This document shows positions 11,034 through 21,523 of a stretch of DNA of 64,000 nt, piece by piece (position 1 is the first letter of the stretch; every line of letters begins with the position of its first letter). The position numbers were made by a program, and so were the translations under genes. The stretch is from Hygrophila difformis (lineage: Eukaryota; Streptophyta; Magnoliopsida; Lamiales; Acanthaceae). Below the pieces are notes generated by a model. It made no database searches. It had not been told where the DNA came from and saw nothing but the letters and a program-made list of their open reading frames with translations. The stretch lies in NCBI GenBank assembly GCA_030278955.1, contig JAOANR010000010.1, positions 18,072,444 through 18,136,443 of the forward strand, in the 5' to 3' direction.

Positions 11034-11232
11034 TGACTGAACTTAGAATTATGATATCCAAGTTGCCTACGTACCCTGTGAAGGGATCAAGCCATCACGT
11101 AGTTCAAAACAAATTGAATTTGTTTATTTTGAGCCGTACACAGTTTATACTCTTGCGGGCCAGGAGTATTACATTTTTTTTGCATTTTTTTTTTTGTGAC
11201 GTGCAGTTTAGGCTCGTGCGTCAAGGAGCGTG
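11034..11232 (-). other. Conserved hairpin block after integrase (CTACGT...ACGTAG)
   Basis: The sequence from GACTGAACTTAGAATT to TTGAATTTGTTTATTT is nearly the same as 19605-19698 in the gag-only element, although the two elements belong to different Gypsy lineages. CTACGT (11067-11072) and ACGTAG (11097-11102) can pair around AAGGGATCAAGCCA. Its function is unknown; it is non-coding. Confidence 0.7.
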
Positions 11233-11245
11233 ACTTGTGCATTCT

Positions 11246-12180
11246 TCAAGCGTAGAATCTCTTCAGGAATCGTCCATTTATCGGTCCGATGCTTACTCCG
11301 TCGTTATCTATCATCATGTAGGCTCCGTTTGTGAAGACTTCCGCGATGACATATGGTCCATCCCATTTGGTGGAGAACTTGTTCCCACTGCGGTAGTTGA
11401 TGACAATGGGTCTCCGTATGGCAAGGACGAGATCTCCGACTTGAAACGACCGCGCCTTGACCTTTTTTGTTGTAGAACTTGGACAAACGAGATTGGTAGC
11501 ATTCCAATCTTTGTTGTGCTTCGAGCCTTCTTTCATCAAGGGCTTCCAATTCTTCCAAACGCAGTCGGGCGTTGTCTTCTTCAGTGAGTCCTTCTTGGAT
11601 GGCGACTCTTAACGACGGGATTTGCATTTCCAGCGGCAACACGGCTTCCACTCCATAGACCAACGAGTATGGCGTTGCCTTGGTGGGTGTGCGAAAGGTT
11701 GTGCGATATGCCCACAGAGCTTCATTGATTCTTTCATGCCAGTCTCGTTTTGACTTGGAGACAACTTTCTTCAATAAACCGCATAAGGTTTTGTTGAAGG
11801 CCTCTGCCAGTCCATTTGCCGGCGGGTAATATGCAGAACTCTTTCGCTGAGTAAATCCAAACTTCTCACACAACTTGGTGATGGTACTGTTGACAAATGA
11901 TCGTCCGTTGTTTGTCATGATGTAACGCGGGACGCCATGACGGTAGATGATGTTGATTCATATGAAACTTGCATCATGTTCCCCTTTGACTTCTCTAATG
12001 GGTGCAGCTTCAGTGCACTTGGAGAAGTAGTCGGTTGCGGCAAGGATGTAGACATGCCTCCGGAAGACTTTGGCATTGGTCCGACAATGTCCATTCCCAT
12101 GCGTCAAACGGTCATGATGCCACAGTTGGATGCAACGCCTCAGGAGGTTGGTGAATGGCCTCATTTTGATGAAGATCCAT
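11246..12180 (-). pseudogene. Integrase remnant of the Tat-like element
   Basis: Pieces in shifting frames read MDIVGPMP and HVYILAATDYFSK (first catalytic Asp region), then NNGRSF where the family has an Asp (second catalytic position changed to Asn), then YYPPANGLAEAFNKTL (catalytic Glu region), WAYRTTFRTPTKATPYSLVYG, and a C-terminal part with FQVGDLVLAIRR and KWDGPYV. Several frameshifts are needed to connect them, including one near 11500. With a lost catalytic residue and broken frames the enzyme is dead. Integrase would insert element cDNA into the genome. Confidence 0.85.
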
Positions 12181-12620
12181 GCAAGATACGTTTGACATGG
12201 ATCATGAAGAACTTTGAGATGATCTTTCGACATCTTTGGAGGTGATTTGACTCTCCAAGAATGCATTTCCTTACTTCAATAGGGGCTTTTGGGCTTAATC
12301 CTGTTGAAGGCATAAAATTTTGAAGAACTTTGAGAGGGGCTTTCGAGCTTGATCCTCTTGATGGGCTTAAGGACTTCGAAGGACTTCAGGAGGGGCTTCG
12401 AGCTTGATCCTCGTGAAGGTTTGAAGACTTGAAGGACTTCAGGAGGGGCTTTGAGCTTGATCCTCGTAAAGGTTTAGAGACTTGGAGATTTGACTGCTTC
12501 AGGATGGACTTTGAGCTTGATCATCTTGAAGGATTTGAAGACTTGAAGAATTGAAGGACTTCAAGAGGAGCTTTGAGCTTGATCCTCGTGAAGAGTTCAA
12601 AAACTTGAAGATTTGAAAGA
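12158..12620 (-). repeat. Tandem-repeat block occupying the place of reverse transcriptase/RNase H
   Basis: At least five irregular units contain GGGGCTTYGAGCTTGATCCT and GAAGACTTGAAGGACTTCA. The block sits between the first codons of the polymerase (12619-12768) and the integrase remnant. It is a diverged copy of the element's own 3' repeat region (10594-10900), including the leader segment. Confidence 0.8.
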
Positions 12621-12768
12621 CTGTGAGACGATGGACGACTATCTTGGGGTCCAGCCCGGGCATTCCTTTATAGGGCCATATGAAGACGGCTTTGAACTCT
12701 TGGATGAGTGTCACGTACTTTTCCGCTTCAGTAGGGTGCTGATAACGTTGGGCGGGGTTCTTTCTCAT
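12619..12768 (-). pseudogene. Reverse transcriptase N-terminal stub (Tat-like)
   Basis: About 50 codons, including [17 protein letters not shown] and YKGMPGLDPKIVVHRLTV, match the segment that precedes the reverse transcriptase palm in Tat/Athila elements. All catalytic motifs are absent because the frame runs into the tandem-repeat block. The stub overlaps the end of gag-protease in a different frame, so a one-base slip separates them. Confidence 0.8.
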
Positions 12769-15700
12769 CGCCTAAGTTTACTTCACGCATTTCATCCACA
12801 GTGACCTTGATTTTATCTTCAAGTTGCATCGGTGTTGCGTTGGCGTCTTCTTCATTTGGCTCACTGCAATCAATGGTAATATGATTGACGGATTCAACGG
12901 TGTTGGTTTGATCATCTTCGTCATGCTTTGTGAAGACGATAGTTCGTTTCTTAAGCCTCAACCATCCGTCGGATGAGACAGTCCACTCAACTTGACGCTT
13001 CATGCGGGAAGGTACGGTGCTTCTCACATCGTTGCCATAGTTTAGGTCGTCCAATATTCCTTGCTTCATTGGGGACCATACATTGCTTGTCGATGCTTTG
13101 TTTGGTGATTGGCGTTTTGTAGAACCTAGCCTTTCGAAGACGGATTTTGCAGAGTCTTCTTTGGCAACAGCCCCGAGTCTATCGAAAACACTTGGCTTCA
13201 CTTCTTCGTTTGCTCCAAGCCGGCGGAAGACGGATTCTTTGTGTTCGGCTGTCTCCGTTGACCCAAGCCTATCGTGGACACTCCATTTATGATCTTCTTT
13301 CGATGGGCTACCAATACGATCAAACGCCGACCTTCGTCCACGCTGGTCCTTTGGGGTGCCATCTCCTTGATTGGCTTCTCCAGTGATGTAATTGGTTGTG
13401 GCTCGTTTTATGACGATACGAACCGACGCCTTCACCGTTTGTTCTGCCTTGACAAATATGGGCGCTTTCGATGCTTGGGGCGCCGTGTCAAATTCCGCAA
13501 CATACCCAAGTCCACTCCGGTCACCTTTTCTTCGATTGTTGTCCGAGAGCTTTCCCAACGGCGATGGCTCATTTGGGTTGAATCCAGACTTGGTGAGCAG
13601 TTTGAATGCCTTTGGACCGAATTCCTTATCGTTCTTTAGTCGGCGTGCCTCACTACCTTTGAGTTGAATTTTCACCATTTTCTGCGACATGTCAGGATCA
13701 ATGGGCGTTAGTGGGAGTGTAAGCCCCTCGAATGCCTCTTCCAGGATCGATTTTCCCTTATCATCACGGACTGGTTGATCATCTTTACGTTTTTCTTCCC
13801 CGCACGAAGGTGCCTTAGCTTTGGACGAATCAAGGTAGTATTTAGCATCCCCGTAGTAAGACTCGGCCACCGCGAATGGTTTGTCATCGGCGATAACCCT
13901 TTTGACGATGCCGTTGTGCACGTACTTGAAGCATTGGTGCCATGTTGAAGGGACGACGCCGTTCTCATGGATCCATGTCCGACCAAGAAGCATGTTGTAT
14001 GATGTCATTGCGTCAATGACGTGGAAGTACGTGCTTGCAGCCATGTCATCAATTTGCAGCCGGACTCGGATTGCGCCAAGGGATTTTTGCCCCCCTTGAT
14101 TGAAGCCTTGGATCAACATCCTGCTGTTGGATAGTTCTTCTTCCGAGATGCCCAATTCTTTCAGGGTGTGAAGTGGCATGATATTAACGGCGGAACCTCC
14201 ATCTATCAGAATCCGATTGACTCTTTTGTTGTCTACGTATCCGACGACGAACAATGGTCGGTTGTGAGCTTTCGAATTTTCCAGCTCCATCGGCATGTCG
14301 TCGTCATTGAACGTGATGGAAAGCATGCACTCACTGAGATGCGAATGATCATTAACTTGCTTAGGGTGGTTTTGCTTTGACGTACTCCCGGCCTCGAAGA
14401 CGGTGTTGCACGTCGTGGACTTGTCGGGAACTTTGATCTCGATCGATCCAACTTGGATGGAAATAGTGTTGGTCGTCTCTGCTTCGTCTGCCAAGGTGAT
14501 TTTGCCTTGTTTGACGAGATCCATGACTTTGTCTTTGAAAACGAAACAGTCTTGGATCGCGTGGCTCACTAGACGGTGGTACTTGCAGTATAGTGGGTCG
14601 TTGGTCATCCCCGCTTGCTCGGGACGTTTCATCCTTGGTAGCTCGATGAGGTTTTCTTTCATCAAGTCATCGAAGATGCCCGGTAAGTCGGAGTCAAGGA
14701 ATGGGTACGTCTTAGCCCGTCTATCTTCCAACGACGACCTTTGACGTTGAGCTTGTGGTGGCTTTGGCTTGTCGCTTGTCACCGGCTCCTTCCCACGTAT
14801 CTTCACGAAAGTGGCACTTGTTGCCATCGCATCCTTTGTTGGCGGCTTTGATGGTGGTTCACCTCTCTTCTCCCATTCGACTCGGTTGTTTGTACGAGTT
14901 TGTTGAACGGGCGGACCATAGGCTCCACTTGACGCCAAGCTTAGCTCCATGTCGTGAGCACGGGTTGCAAGCTCCTCAAATGTTCGGGGACGAATGCCTT
15001 GCAGGATGTATCGTAGACCCCATTGCATGCCTTGGATGCACATCTCAATTGCTGACGTTTCAGACAAGCGATCTTTACAGTTGAGACTTAGGCTCCTCCA
15101 GCGGTTGATGTAGTCAATCACCGGCTCGCCCTTTGATTGTTGCGTGTTCGTCAATTCCATCATGCTGACGGTTCGCCGAGTGCTGTAAAAACGGTTCAGG
15201 AACTCTTGCTCGAGTTGATCCCAACTATCGATGCTACCGTGTTCCAAGTCAGTATACCATTCGAATGCATTTCCCTTTAGTGAATGAATGAACTGCTTGA
15301 CGAGGTGATCCCCAAACGTACCCGCTTCGTTGCATGTCTCTACGAAATGGGCGATATGTTGCTTGGGATTCCCTTTGCCGTCGAACTGTTGGAACTTGGG
15401 CGGTTGATAGCCTGCTGGCATCCTCAATGAGTCGATGCGGGCGCTGTATGGCTTGAGATATGTCGAGGAGGATTTTGATCCCGCCGAGACCTCTTCCTTC
15501 AGCGTTCCCGTGATGAACTCTTTCAGTTGATCAGCCGAGATGAAGCCGTCAGGAGTGACTTGGACGTCAGCAGTTGCTTTTCCTTTTGCCGAAGCATCCG
15601 GTCGGGAAGTCTCCCCATTGTCGCGAATCTCCACGGGCTTGTTCACCGCTTGGCCGCCGTTAGAGCCGTCCAGTCTGTTCATCATTTGCTCCATACGTGC

Positions 15701-16030
15701 ATCTCGCAACTCGGATCTCTTCGCAAGCATTTCCACGATCTTTGTCAGGTTGGCCATTTGCTCTTCAAGAGTGCTGGCTTGGGTTGTCATTGCAGCAACA
15801 TGACGCAGGGCGGATGTTTCTTCTTGATCTCCCCGCGGGCTTGACAACGGCGTGGAAGATCCCGATCTATGGTCGTTTCCTTCTTCCAGCAGCGGCATAT
15901 CCGCATCAACTTCTTTTTCCCGGGCAGCATCGGCGGCCTCCATTGCTTTCTTCATGTTCCTTGTGGTGACATTGGGCATAGCGGCACCGGATGTTGAAGA
16001 GTTGCTCTTGGAGGTGTTCCTTGAAGCCAT
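12728..16030 (-). CDS. Gag-protease polyprotein of the Tat-like element
   Basis: The start is taken at the ATG of [10 protein letters not shown] (16028-16030), because the longer open frame to 16132 runs into the LTR. The 1100-codon product has a basic N terminus, a retrotransposon gag domain ([17 protein letters not shown] ... EWYTDL ... [10 protein letters not shown]), a CHHC-type knuckle ([14 protein letters not shown]), an aspartic protease with the DGG variant of the active site ([12 protein letters not shown] and [10 protein letters not shown]), and several repeated DRLG/RRLG motifs near the C terminus. Gag packages element RNA and the protease cuts the polyprotein. The frame is intact, in contrast to the damaged pol, so trans-mobilised spread with selection or recent loss is plausible. 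Confidence 0.88.
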   Translation of the reverse strand: MASRNTSKSNSSTSGAAMPNVTTRNMKKAMEAADAAREKEVDADMPLLEEGNDHRSGSSTPLSSPRGDQEETSALRHVAAMTTQASTLEEQMANLTKIVEMLAKRSELRDARMEQMMNRLDGSNGGQAVNKPVEIRDNGETSRPDASAKGKATADVQVTPDGFISADQLKEFITGTLKEEVSAGSKSSSTYLKPYSARIDSLRMPAGYQPPKFQQFDGKGNPKQHIAHFVETCNEAGTFGDHLVKQFIHSLKGNAFEWYTDLEHGSIDSWDQLEQEFLNRFYSTRRTVSMMELTNTQQSKGEPVIDYINRWRSLSLNCKDRLSETSAIEMCIQGMQWGLRYILQGIRPRTFEELATRAHDMELSLASSGAYGPPVQQTRTNNRVEWEKRGEPPSKPPTKDAMATSATFVKIRGKEPVTSDKPKPPQAQRQRSSLEDRRAKTYPFLDSDLPGIFDDLMKENLIELPRMKRPEQAGMTNDPLYCKYHRLVSHAIQDCFVFKDKVMDLVKQGKITLADEAETTNTISIQVGSIEIKVPDKSTTCNTVFEAGSTSKQNHPKQVNDHSHLSECMLSITFNDDDMPMELENSKAHNRPLFVVGYVDNKRVNRILIDGGSAVNIMPLHTLKELGISEEELSNSRMLIQGFNQGGQKSLGAIRVRLQIDDMAASTYFHVIDAMTSYNMLLGRTWIHENGVVPSTWHQCFKYVHNGIVKRVIADDKPFAVAESYYGDAKYYLDSSKAKAPSCGEEKRKDDQPVRDDKGKSILEEAFEGLTLPLTPIDPDMSQKMVKIQLKGSEARRLKNDKEFGPKAFKLLTKSGFNPNEPSPLGKLSDNNRRKGDRSGLGYVAEFDTAPQASKAPIFVKAEQTVKASVRIVIKRATTNYITGEANQGDGTPKDQRGRRSAFDRIGSPSKEDHKWSVHDRLGSTETAEHKESVFRRLGANEEVKPSVFDRLGAVAKEDSAKSVFERLGSTKRQSPNKASTSNVWSPMKQGILDDLNYGNDVRSTVPSRMKRQVEWTVSSDGWLRLKKRTIVFTKHDEDDQTNTVESVNHITIDCSEPNEEDANATPMQLEDKIKVTVDEMREVNLGDEKEPRPTLSAPY

Positions 16031-16074
16031 TGGATTTCGTTGACGACGTCTGGAGGAGATGAAAGGCAGAAGTG

Positions 16075-16091
16075 TCCCACTGGGCGTGCCA
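16075..16091 (-). other. Primer-binding site of the Tat-like element
   Basis: TGGCACGCCCAGTGGGA on the minus strand begins six bases inside the 5' LTR. It starts with TGG, as needed to pair with a tRNA 3' CCA, and resembles the binding sites of other Tat-type elements. The tRNA species was not determined. Confidence 0.7.
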
Positions 16092-16096
16092 AAATC

Positions 16097-16953
16097 TGTA
16101 GGTGCAAAAAAATGCGTAGACAGAAACTGCAAAATACTTTTATTAATTTCACAAGTGAATGTCTACAATTACAGAGAAATTTTAATATCAAAGAATATAT
16201 AGAAAATCAAACAATATGGGTTCGACTTCTGGTACTCCTTTGATTCCTCCAACTTTGAAGACGTCGAGATGCTTTTATGCTTCTTCTCCGGCTTCTCGGA
16301 ATTTCTACAACGTTTTGTTGCTGCAGAATCTCAAGTGTATGAGTCTTGAGAATGAGTAGACGTGTATGAGTCGTCTCTCTATGTGTCTGAGTGTATGAGT
16401 CTCAGAGTATGACTGTTTAGAGGTTGTAGAAGTGTATTTGATTCTTCGCCTCTTTAATATTTCTGCAGCGTTTTGTTGCTGCAGAATCTCAAGTATATGA
16501 GTCTTGAGAGTGAGTAGTGTATGGAGACCTCTGTCTGGAAGTGAAGAAGTCAAGTGTCCCCAATATGTGACAGGGTGCCTCTATTTATAGAGGGAAAAAC
16601 CCTAGGGTTTGTGGATGATGGACCAATTGATGGGCTGGCCCAACCCACATTTCTATCGGGTCAGTGAGCATGTGGGCCTTTCATCTGGGCTTGTTCACAC
16701 TGATTAATTTTCTTGGGTTGGCCTGCTTCGAGCATCCATTAGGCCATGGAACTTGTGAGTCTTTCATTTGGACTTGTTCACATTAGCCCAACATAATTAA
16801 ATCCATTTGGCTCGATGGATCCAAATGGCCCAATAAATATTAAATAATTATTTCAAGCATTTAATTTATTTAAAATGCCTAAAATTAATTAAATTAATAT
16901 TTAAATTTGCACGTGTCGCATTTTTAGTGGCGAATAAATTTCACGTGTTTACA
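16097..16953 (-). repeat. 5' LTR of the Tat-like element
   Basis: 857 bp, near-identical to 6521-7376. A TATA box (minus CTATAAATAG) is at 16581-16590. Confidence 0.93.
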
Positions 16954-17138
16954 GTATCGCAGCGGAATTTAAATATATGGCCAACACGGCCAGAATACGG
17001 GTTAAACAGGCCCGTTCATGCAATTTCTAGTCTAACGTAACATTTAAAAATAAATTGTTTCCCCAAACTTCCCATGAATGCATATGATGATGCATATTCT
17101 TCAGCTCTGAAATAAACAGGGAAATAAAAATGGTTTGG

Positions 17139-17155
17139 TCAGCACTACGTGCTGA
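17139..17155 (-). other. Conserved LTR hairpin (copy in the 3' LTR)
   Basis: TCAGCAC-TAC-GTGCTGA is a perfect 7-bp stem. On the sense strand a pyrimidine-rich run and TTTATTTCAG follow, which resembles a 3' splice site. Equivalent hairpins with different paired bases occur at 32590-32606 and 53369-53387. Confidence 0.7.
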
Positions 17156-17427
17156 GTAAGTTACCACAAACATGATTGTGAGGTTTCAAAGCCTTTAATT
17201 AAATTTAAAAACATGTGCATAATATCCATGATTTAATTTATCCAACTAATAATAATTTAATTGCGTATTTTAAAAGACAAGGGTTTCCATAAGATCATAA
17301 TTCAACAACATGATAAAATAATCGCAAGACATAATTTAAAGGCATAATTTAAATAAGGAAACTATCTAAGTATTTCAGGATTTCACTATCCCTCTTTTAT
17401 TCGATATAATCTAGTATAATTTATTCT

Positions 17428-17735
17428 TGGGGAATCGAACCCGCAAGAAAACAAACAATCGCCCTTGGGGAATCGAACCCGCAAGAACTCACATACATCC
17501 TAGAGAATCGAACCCGTAGGAATCAACACATATTCTGGGGAATCGAACCCGCAGAAAGACACACCCTGGGGAATCGAACCCGCAAGGTTTTGACACGGAC
17601 ATCCTGGGGAATCGAACCCGCAGGAGAACATACAATCGCCCTTGGGGAATCGAACCCGCAAGAACTCAAACACACCCTGGGGAATCGAACCCACAAGGTT
17701 TGACACAGACATCCTGGGGAATCGAACCCGCAGGT
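17428..17735 (-). repeat. Nine-unit LTR minisatellite, each unit with a Pol III B-box-like core
   Basis: Nine copies of a GGGGAATCGAACCCGCA-type core are separated by 15-22 bp spacers. On the sense strand the core reads GCGGGTTCGATTCCCC, which fits the B-box consensus GGTTCGANNCC of tRNA genes. The best copies can fold as CCTG-C-GGG-TTCGATT-CCC-CAGG, like a tRNA T arm. The other LTR has the same array at 22270-22577. Small open frames across it are artefacts of the repeat. Confidence 0.88.
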
Positions 17736-18950
17736 CAAACAAGTTTCGCAAATTTCACGAGTTTCATCAAGAGTTCAAGATTTGACTCGGTCAACCACAG
17801 TTTAGTCTAGAATGCGTCTAAAATCAGATTTAATTTCAAAAATTCCGAAATTTCGCGTCTGACTCCAAAACGTCAAGATCTACAACTTTCGTGTTTTAAA
17901 TTTTTCAATCCGAGATACCTAAATAGGTCAAAAATACTAATTTTCACAGAAGTATAAATCTGTCCGAATTTCCTAGGTCACAGTTTAGAGATTTCAAATT
18001 CTACCATAGCAAATCAACTCCAAAATTAACGAAATTTGACAGAGATCATCTTAAGACATATATCTACAAGTTTCATGTTCAGCAAAAGATCTAATTCATC
18101 CTATTTCTATTGTCAAAAACGCCAACAATTCGGGCCAAGAATCTGTCAAGATTTCAAGATCCACATCCTCGCAGTTCGGTTTCGGGTGGATTTCATATAT
18201 CAAATCATCACGAAAAATTCTGAAAATTTACGGAGGTGTTCTTAACGCATAGATCTACAACTCTTATGTTCAACGCTAAGCCTAAATCGGTCTAGATCGA
18301 AGGTAGAAATCACCAACAAGTTCGAACTAAAGTTCTGTCACCGTTTCAAGATCTAAACTCAAGGCAGGTCTGTTTGTGGTCGTTTTCGGATATCAAAACA
18401 CGATGAAAAATTATGAAGATTTTACAGTACATAGATCTATGTCTTAGGAACGTTTTTCGTGTTTTAAGTTTTTCCGTTTGAAGTCGTTTTAAGGTTCGGA
18501 AAAATTAGACAAAACTGTTGCGCCGTTAAAAATCACATATGGACAGATTTACGAAAGATTTGCTCAAGTTTCTAGATTTGAATATTTTTACTACTCCCAA
18601 AACCGTGTAAGCGTTAACTTACTGATTTACGAATGTCTCGGCTCGATGATTCGGAGGCGTGGCTTCCACGTTCTTCGTTCTCCCTCCGAGATCCTTCGTT
18701 TTTCCTCAACGCGTCCGGATCGGGGTTTAGAATAGGAAAGAGATTTAATTAGGATTCGTTTTCGAATCTTGAATGGAAAAGAATGGACAAGAATGGTTCG
18801 AATCTTACCCCGATGATCGAAGACTCCTAATTTTCATCCAAGTCAGTCCCTTGATTCGGTTTTGTGCCTCCGACGACTCCGGAATTAGGGTTTTGTGTGT
18901 AGAGAGATTTCGTAGGGTTTTGTAAAGATGTTCGGGGCTCCCAAGAGGGT

Positions 18951-18960
18951 TTATTTATAG
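18951..18960 (-). promoter_or_regulatory. TATA box in the gag-only element LTR
   Basis: CTATAAATAA on the minus strand. The matching site in the 5' LTR is at about 23795-23804, and that copy would start the element's RNA roughly 30 bases further along the minus strand. Confidence 0.65.
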
Positions 18961-19535
18961 ATATTTAAGACCTAGGGCGTCCAAGATCTGACCCCAAGCG
19001 TCTTGAGTCGAGATATGTTCAACCGAAAGTCGAAAAATCCGCGTTCGGGCGAGAAAATCGCGGAACGGCCGCAACTGCCAAGTGGCGCGCTCTTGGCGCG
19101 GTGTATCCCTAAAGACCGCGCGGCGACCGCGCCGTCCTGGACTTCGGTCTGGGCCGGGTCGTGCGATCCATCGGGCGTTTCCTCCTCTCTTTCGGACTTC
19201 TATCCCCCTATATTCCCGGATTCGGATTTCCGGGGTATCTTCGGGCTCCAATTTCCTATCTTAATTTTATTCGGATCTAAATTTATATTTGGACTCGAGT
19301 TATTGAGTCTATCGGTGTCGGGTTTCCGTGTAACCATTTATTCGATTAAATTGTCTTCGGCTTCCCGGGTTCTTGGAATTTTGATTCCTTTTTAATTTAA
19401 ATTTCATTTCTCATCTTTTATGATTCTTTATCCCTTTATCATGTTTATTATATTTATTTATTTATTTATTTTATTTATTGCATTTATTTTATGTTGGAAA
19501 ATTCTCGGGTATTACAGTCTACCCTCCTTAAGAAT

Positions 19536-19555
19536 CAACTTCGTCCTCGAAGTTG
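19536..19555 (-). other. Palindrome beside the polypurine tract
   Basis: CAACTTCG-TCCT-CGAAGTTG is an 8-bp perfect inverted repeat directly before the polypurine tract (19517-19530) in sense order. The same 20-mer, in element-sense orientation, is at 59603-59622, and a shortened, paired-change version is at 35357-35372. Confidence 0.75.
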
Positions 19556-19604
19556 TGTTTCGGCTTTTCTCGTGCTAAAGTCTTTTGTTTATTTTATTAT
19601 TTTG

Positions 19605-19698
19605 TGACTGAACTTAGAATTAAAACTTCTAAGCTGCCTACGTACCCGGTGAAGGGATCAAGCCATAACGTAGTTCAAAACAAGTTGAATTTGTTTAT
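19605..19698 (-). other. Conserved hairpin block (CTACGT...ACGTAG) in the gag-only element
   Basis: Nearly the same sequence as 11034-11130 in the Tat-like element. CTACGT (19638-19643) can pair with ACGTAG (19668-19673). It lies between a vestigial polypurine tract (19762-19777) and the active one (19517-19530). Confidence 0.7.
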
Positions 19699-19750
19699 TT
19701 ATGATTTGGGATACATGATATCGAGTCGAACTCCAAAAACAAATTATTAC

Positions 19751-19777
19751 GGGGTATCACATCCTCTCCCCCTTAGG
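19751..19777 (-). other. Vestigial polypurine tract and LTR-like start
   Basis: On the minus strand CCTAAGGGGGAGAGGA is followed by TGTGATACCCC, a typical chromovirus polypurine tract plus LTR start. The real LTR, however, begins 235 bp further on. The full-length chromovirus has the same arrangement at 59488-59510. Confidence 0.7.
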
Positions 19778-19910
19778 ACTTCAGTTATGTCCCCATAACT
19801 GCCTATTCATTATTCTCAAGAGGGTTCGGGTTTTGGTCTTGTTCCTCGTCACTCTCCCCTTGCTGAAGGTTCACCAAATCTACTCTTTTTTTGATCGCCT
19901 CCTCTGGCGT

Positions 19911-20921
19911 TCAACATCCACTAGCCTTGTGACCAAGCTTGCCGCACCTACGGCAGGTTCCGGGCTTCGGGCATTGGCGCACCAGATGTGCATGGTTGCA
20001 TCGTGGGCAACGTGGTATAAACGCACCACGGTTGTCGTCTCCCCCATTGTTGAGACCTTTATTTCCTTTCCTTCGGGTTCCATTGTCTTTCCTAGAGTTG
20101 TTATTGTTGTCTTTCCGATCCTTCTTCTCAAGTCCTTGCGAGTCCTTGCTCGACTCACCATGTTCCTTACGCTTCAATTGCTGGATTCGAGCAATTGATA
20201 CGGCGCGATCATATATCGTCTGCAGGTTCGGGAATTGTCCTACTGCAAGTATCTCCCGGATACTAAGGTTCAGACCCATCTCGAATTTCTGAGCCTTGTC
20301 AGAGTCGGTTGGTACTATCCTCGCAGCGAATCGTACTAGCTCCTTGAACTTGCTGTAGTACTCTTGCACTGTCTGCGCACCTTGCTTTAAGTTGATGAAT
20401 TCCTCGTACTTCGCAGTCTTGGTGCTCAGTGGGTAGAATCTTTCCCTCAAAGCTTCCTTAAGTACTTCCCAGGTGTAGGCTTCTACGTCTTCCTCTGAAT
20501 TTGCTTGGAGATTTTGCCACCACTCATCGGCTTCGCCTCCTAGGTAGTAGGTCACTACGTGTACCTTCTCCTCATCAGGGCACTTGATAGCATTCAAGAG
20601 CTTATCAAAGGTACGGATCCAACCTTCCAACTTGGCCGGATCCTCTTGGCCGTCATAATGGGGTGGGTTGTAGGGGTTCACTAATGCCAAGTAGTTGACT
20701 CGGGCTACTGGCGGAGGTACTGTTTGCGTCCTATGCACCTCGGCATTTCCCAATGCTACAAGGAGTTCCTCTACAGATTTTAAACGTGCTTCCATATTAT
20801 TGGGCGCTTGAGGCACTTGCTCTCCTAGGTTCTGAGGACTTTCACTGTTGTTGGGCGTGTTTGAAAGGTTAGCGCCAGTGCCGTTTGGACTCACCTTCTT
20901 TGGTTTCCTCCTAGGCGCCAT
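19911..20921 (-). CDS. Gag protein of the gag-only element
   Basis: 336 codons from MAPRRKPKK. A retrotransposon gag domain spans about residues 95-230 (PPHYDGQEDPAKLEGWIRTF, EADEWW, ERFYPLS, FINLKQGAQTVQEYYSKF). A Lys/Asn-rich basic stretch and two Cys-His knuckles at the C terminus follow (CPRCNHAHLVRQC and CRRCGKLGHKASGC). The stop follows the last knuckle; a further 35 codons are open in frame to the next stop. Much of the protein is the same as the chromovirus gag at 54814-55947. The intact frame in an element with no pol suggests that gag is supplied in cis while enzymes come in trans. It would form particles around element RNA in the cytoplasm. Confidence 0.93.
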   Translation of the reverse strand: MAPRRKPKKVSPNGTGANLSNTPNNSESPQNLGEQVPQAPNNMEARLKSVEELLVALGNAEVHRTQTVPPPVARVNYLALVNPYNPPHYDGQEDPAKLEGWIRTFDKLLNAIKCPDEEKVHVVTYYLGGEADEWWQNLQANSEEDVEAYTWEVLKEALRERFYPLSTKTAKYEEFINLKQGAQTVQEYYSKFKELVRFAARIVPTDSDKAQKFEMGLNLSIREILAVGQFPNLQTIYDRAVSIARIQQLKRKEHGESSKDSQGLEKKDRKDNNNNSRKDNGTRRKGNKGLNNGGDDNRGAFIPRCPRCNHAHLVRQCPKPGTCRRCGKLGHKASGC

Positions 20922-21523
20922 TTTCTGTTACACGTGTATAGATTAGCTTATCTTGGTTTAGGTAGATCGCTCGAATGAGACGTTTCGTAAATTTCTAATT
21001 TCAAATTTTTCGGGTTTGTTGTTTGGAAATCCAAACAAGATTTTTGGAATAAAGAGTGTTTTAATAAAACTTGATTTTCTCATTGTTCCACATGAGGAAG
21101 TTTTCTAATTTGTACAAGGGTAGGAATGGCTAAGGTCGAGGATTGTTATGTTTAGGCGAACGCATAGATGAACGCGATCTAGAACTAAGACAAGATCAGT
21201 CTCTAGTGAGCGTTTCTAATTTGATGTCAAGCGTCTAAGTCATCTAGTGCAAGCAAAAGATCTAAGTTAATATTCGCCCAGATTCTAGGTTAAGCTTCGC
21301 CAAGATTCTAAGTTCTCTACATAAAAGAGATGCAATATGCAAATGCGTATGATGGTTTCCCCCCAAAAGTAATTTATGCACTATATATATATTTTTCCCA
21401 TGGGTTTTAAAATAAAAAATTTCTCCATGGAAATAATACTTTAAAATTTAAAATAATAGTCAAAATATTAATAGTAGTTTAAAAATAATAAGGGTTTAAA
21501 AATAATAGTTTAAAAATAGCCGG
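20922..21523 (-). other. Untranslated leader of the gag-only element
   Basis: No frame is supported. The segment 21357-21445 is recognisably related to 53851-53956 of the chromovirus: both have TATTATTTCCATGGA, then AAACCCATGG, then TTTTTGGGGGG or TTTTGGGGGG. Unlike the chromovirus, no extra ORF lies between leader and gag. Confidence 0.65.

Larger units (their letters stand above)
6521..16953 (-). mobile_element. Tat-like Ty3/Gypsy element lacking reverse transcriptase and RNase H
   Basis: Ends TGTAAGTGC... and ...GTGTTTACA are flanked by the 5-bp duplication GTATC (6516-6520 and 16954-16958). The LTRs (6521-7376 and 16097-16953) differ by about one substitution and one indel, so this is a very recent insertion and is younger than its host LTR. 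In sense (minus) order it holds a primer-binding site, gag-protease, a stub of reverse transcriptase, a tandem-repeat block in place of the rest of the polymerase, a damaged integrase, a long non-coding 3' region with a GC-rich island, and a polypurine tract. It cannot move on its own, yet it moved recently. Confidence 0.92.
16959..19516 (-). repeat. 3' LTR of the gag-only element, main fragment
   Basis: Continues the LTR after the nested insertion; GTATC at 16954-16958 is the duplicated target. In order from low coordinates it holds the covarying hairpin (17139-17155), nine B-box units (17428-17735), four diverged units of about 185 bp (about 17830-18560), a GC-rich leader and a TATA box (minus CTATAAATAA, 18951-18960). 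It matches 21803-24365 closely. Confidence 0.93.

Noticed and set aside
17428..17735. Looks like a CRISPR-style array of short repeats and spacers
   Set aside because: It is in a plant LTR, present in both LTRs with the same spacers, and has no cas genes; it is an LTR minisatellite.
17428..17735. Possible tRNA genes because of the B-box cores
   Set aside because: No A box, acceptor stem or anticodon arm surrounds any core.
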